A DNA stretch of 64,000 bases from Flavobacteriaceae bacterium (lineage in GTDB: Bacteria > Bacteroidota > Bacteroidia > Flavobacteriales > Flavobacteriaceae). The stretch is taken from assembly GCA_002707025.1 (NCBI GenBank), contig PALG01000029.1, positions 1 through 64,000 of the forward strand, given 5' to 3'. Within the stretch, counting starts at the first letter, position 1; each line of letters opens with the position of its first letter. Under the pieces are notes generated by a model that had not been told where the DNA came from, made no database searches, and saw only the letters and a list, made by a program, of their open reading frames with translations. A program made the position numbers and the translations under genes. Positions 63,080 through 64,000 of the stretch are shown here, piece after piece.

Positions 63080-63107
63080 AAAAGTGTAGGCTATCGTCTA
63101 CACTTTT
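63080..63107 (+). terminator. Terminator after asnB
   Basis: AAAAGTGTAG (63080-63089) and CTACACTTTT (63098-63107) form a perfect 10-bp stem with an 8-nt loop. The 3' arm ends in TTTT, and the sequence beyond is moderately T-rich. Confidence 0.7.
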
Positions 63108-63134
63108 ATGTTTCTTTGCAGGAAATTACCAATT

Positions 63135-64000
63135 ATGATTCGAAGAATTTCCCTGTTTTTTATTCTGTTAACTGTCCTAGCTTGTAATCAAGAGGATGAT
63201 CAAAACCCAACCGATACATCGGAAGACCCTACACCTACTCCTAATTTACAAAAGGATGTCGTGGTATATGCCGAAATAGAACCTATTGGGGATACTTTTC
63301 GATATGCCATCGCCAAAGACACGTATGCAGTGACTAGTGTGAACCTGGATCAAGAGTTTGATGTAGATTTCAATGATTATAAAGGCGTTTATGAGAATCG
63401 TTTCGGATTTTTCTTTAAACCCACGGGAGCTAGTATGATCGCTTGGAAAGACCATCTCACGACCGGTGAAATTACTTCTTTTCAAGATTTTTGTGAAACC
63501 GAGGGTTCCTTAGTGAATTCGATGGTAGGTTCCGATACCAAAGTGGCAAACTTCCATGTGCTAAACGCCAGTAGCAATGGCTTAGAGGGTATGGAAGTAA
63601 CCATCAACAGTTTTACAGGGGATTGTGGCATTCTTATACTACCAGAATACTATTACTTTAAGGGTGGAATTATTAACGAAGGGTATTTATATGCGCTATT
63701 TACCAAACAAAGCTTCGACGGATTGTATCTTTCCAAAATCAACCTCACGACCTATGAATTGGAGCATACCCTAGTGTTTCAAGAAGATAGAAGGTTGTAC
63801 TTCCATGAAGGAAAATTATATACCTATACCTATGAGGAACAAGTGATCTACCATGCTACCAACTTTCAGCTATTGGAAAGCGGGCCCAATCCTTTTCCCA
63901 TGCTAGCTACTGGAACAGGTTTTTTGGATCCTCAAATATCGGGCAACCAAATCCTATTGAACCGATATGAAATGCAACCCAATCCCAATTCGGGATGGCC
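63135..64000 (+). CDS. Secreted lipoprotein, unknown function (3' end outside window)
   Basis: The ATG at 63135 opens a frame with no stop to the window's end (288 codons). The signal peptide MIRRISLFFILLTVLAC has a clear lipobox cysteine, followed by an acidic, Pro/Thr-rich spacer (to about residue 37) as in many surface-exposed Bacteroidota lipoproteins. The rest contains repeated short segments such as YLYALFTKQSFDGLYLSKINLTTYELE, suggestive of beta-propeller blades. No enzyme motif is visible. It lies 60 bp after asnB, beyond a terminator, so it is probably transcribed separately. Confidence 0.8.
   Translation, partial: MIRRISLFFILLTVLACNQEDDQNPTDTSEDPTPTPNLQKDVVVYAEIEPIGDTFRYAIAKDTYAVTSVNLDQEFDVDFNDYKGVYENRFGFFFKPTGASMIAWKDHLTTGEITSFQDFCETEGSLVNSMVGSDTKVANFHVLNASSNGLEGMEVTINSFTGDCGILILPEYYYFKGGIINEGYLYALFTKQSFDGLYLSKINLTTYELEHTLVFQEDRRLYFHEGKLYTYTYEEQVIYHATNFQLLESGPNPFPMLATGTGFLDPQISGNQILLNRYEMQPNPNSGW

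Overview
The window looks like a chromosome segment of a marine-type member of the Flavobacteriaceae (Bacteroidota). Supporting signs are TAnnTTTG-type -7 promoter boxes placed very close to start codons, a type IX secretion sorting domain, DUF6266 and DUF4369/TlpA proteins, a Wzi-type capsule protein, fused branched-chain 2-oxoacid dehydrogenase E1, frequent TTG starts and weak Shine-Dalgarno signals. No rRNA, tRNA or CRISPR array was seen. The genus cannot be named from the sequence alone.

Region 1 (1-5700) is accessory DNA and visibly AT-richer than the rest. It opens with the C-terminal MID-PIWI part of a catalytically inactive prokaryotic Argonaute, cut by the window edge. This is followed within 10-12 bp steps by a HEPN-motif protein and a DUF4238 protein, and I read the three as one candidate defence operon. 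After it come an 856-bp structured non-coding stretch, an orphan gene, a second repeat-bearing intergenic region, and a DUF6266 gene ending in a clear terminator. Region 2 (5700-10240) holds a TonB-type protein preceded by an 11-bp-period tandem array, an outer-membrane barrel protein, and a histidine kinase/response regulator pair.

Region 3 (31787 down to 10237, minus strand) is one tightly packed operon of about 21.5 kb. It starts with PAPS metabolism (cysQ, a DUF2061 protein, cysC, cysD, cysN). It continues with a hexapeptide acyltransferase, a flippase, two sulfotransferases, a GT2, a Wzy-like protein, two GT4s, an epimerase, a WbpL-like initiating transferase broken by one base in an A9 tract, a PglE-like aminotransferase and a PglF-like dehydratase. 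It ends with wza, wzc and wzi. I infer a sulfated, amino-sugar-containing exopolysaccharide or capsule. No PAPS reductase is present, so the PAPS genes appear dedicated to sulfation.

Region 4 (31822-60586) is mostly housekeeping and envelope genes. It includes a phosphoesterase/beta-barrel fusion, an HD-Pycsar-effector-like membrane protein with no cyclase beside it, a GAF-domain protein, a TlpA-like thioredoxin, a rhomboid, a lipid acyltransferase, glmM, an acyltransferase-3, ACP phosphodiesterase, gamma-glutamyltransferase, uvrA, a LOG-family protein, a T9SS-sorted phosphatase/nuclease, an M1-like pseudopeptidase/barrel fusion and the fused 2-oxoacid dehydrogenase E1.

Region 5 (60686-64000) carries asnB behind what reads as a complete transcription attenuator: a promoter box, a 17-codon leader peptide with eight Asn codons, an antiterminator and a competing terminator. 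The window ends inside a lipoprotein gene. The two strongest leads are this Asn attenuator and the Argonaute-HEPN-DUF4238 operon.
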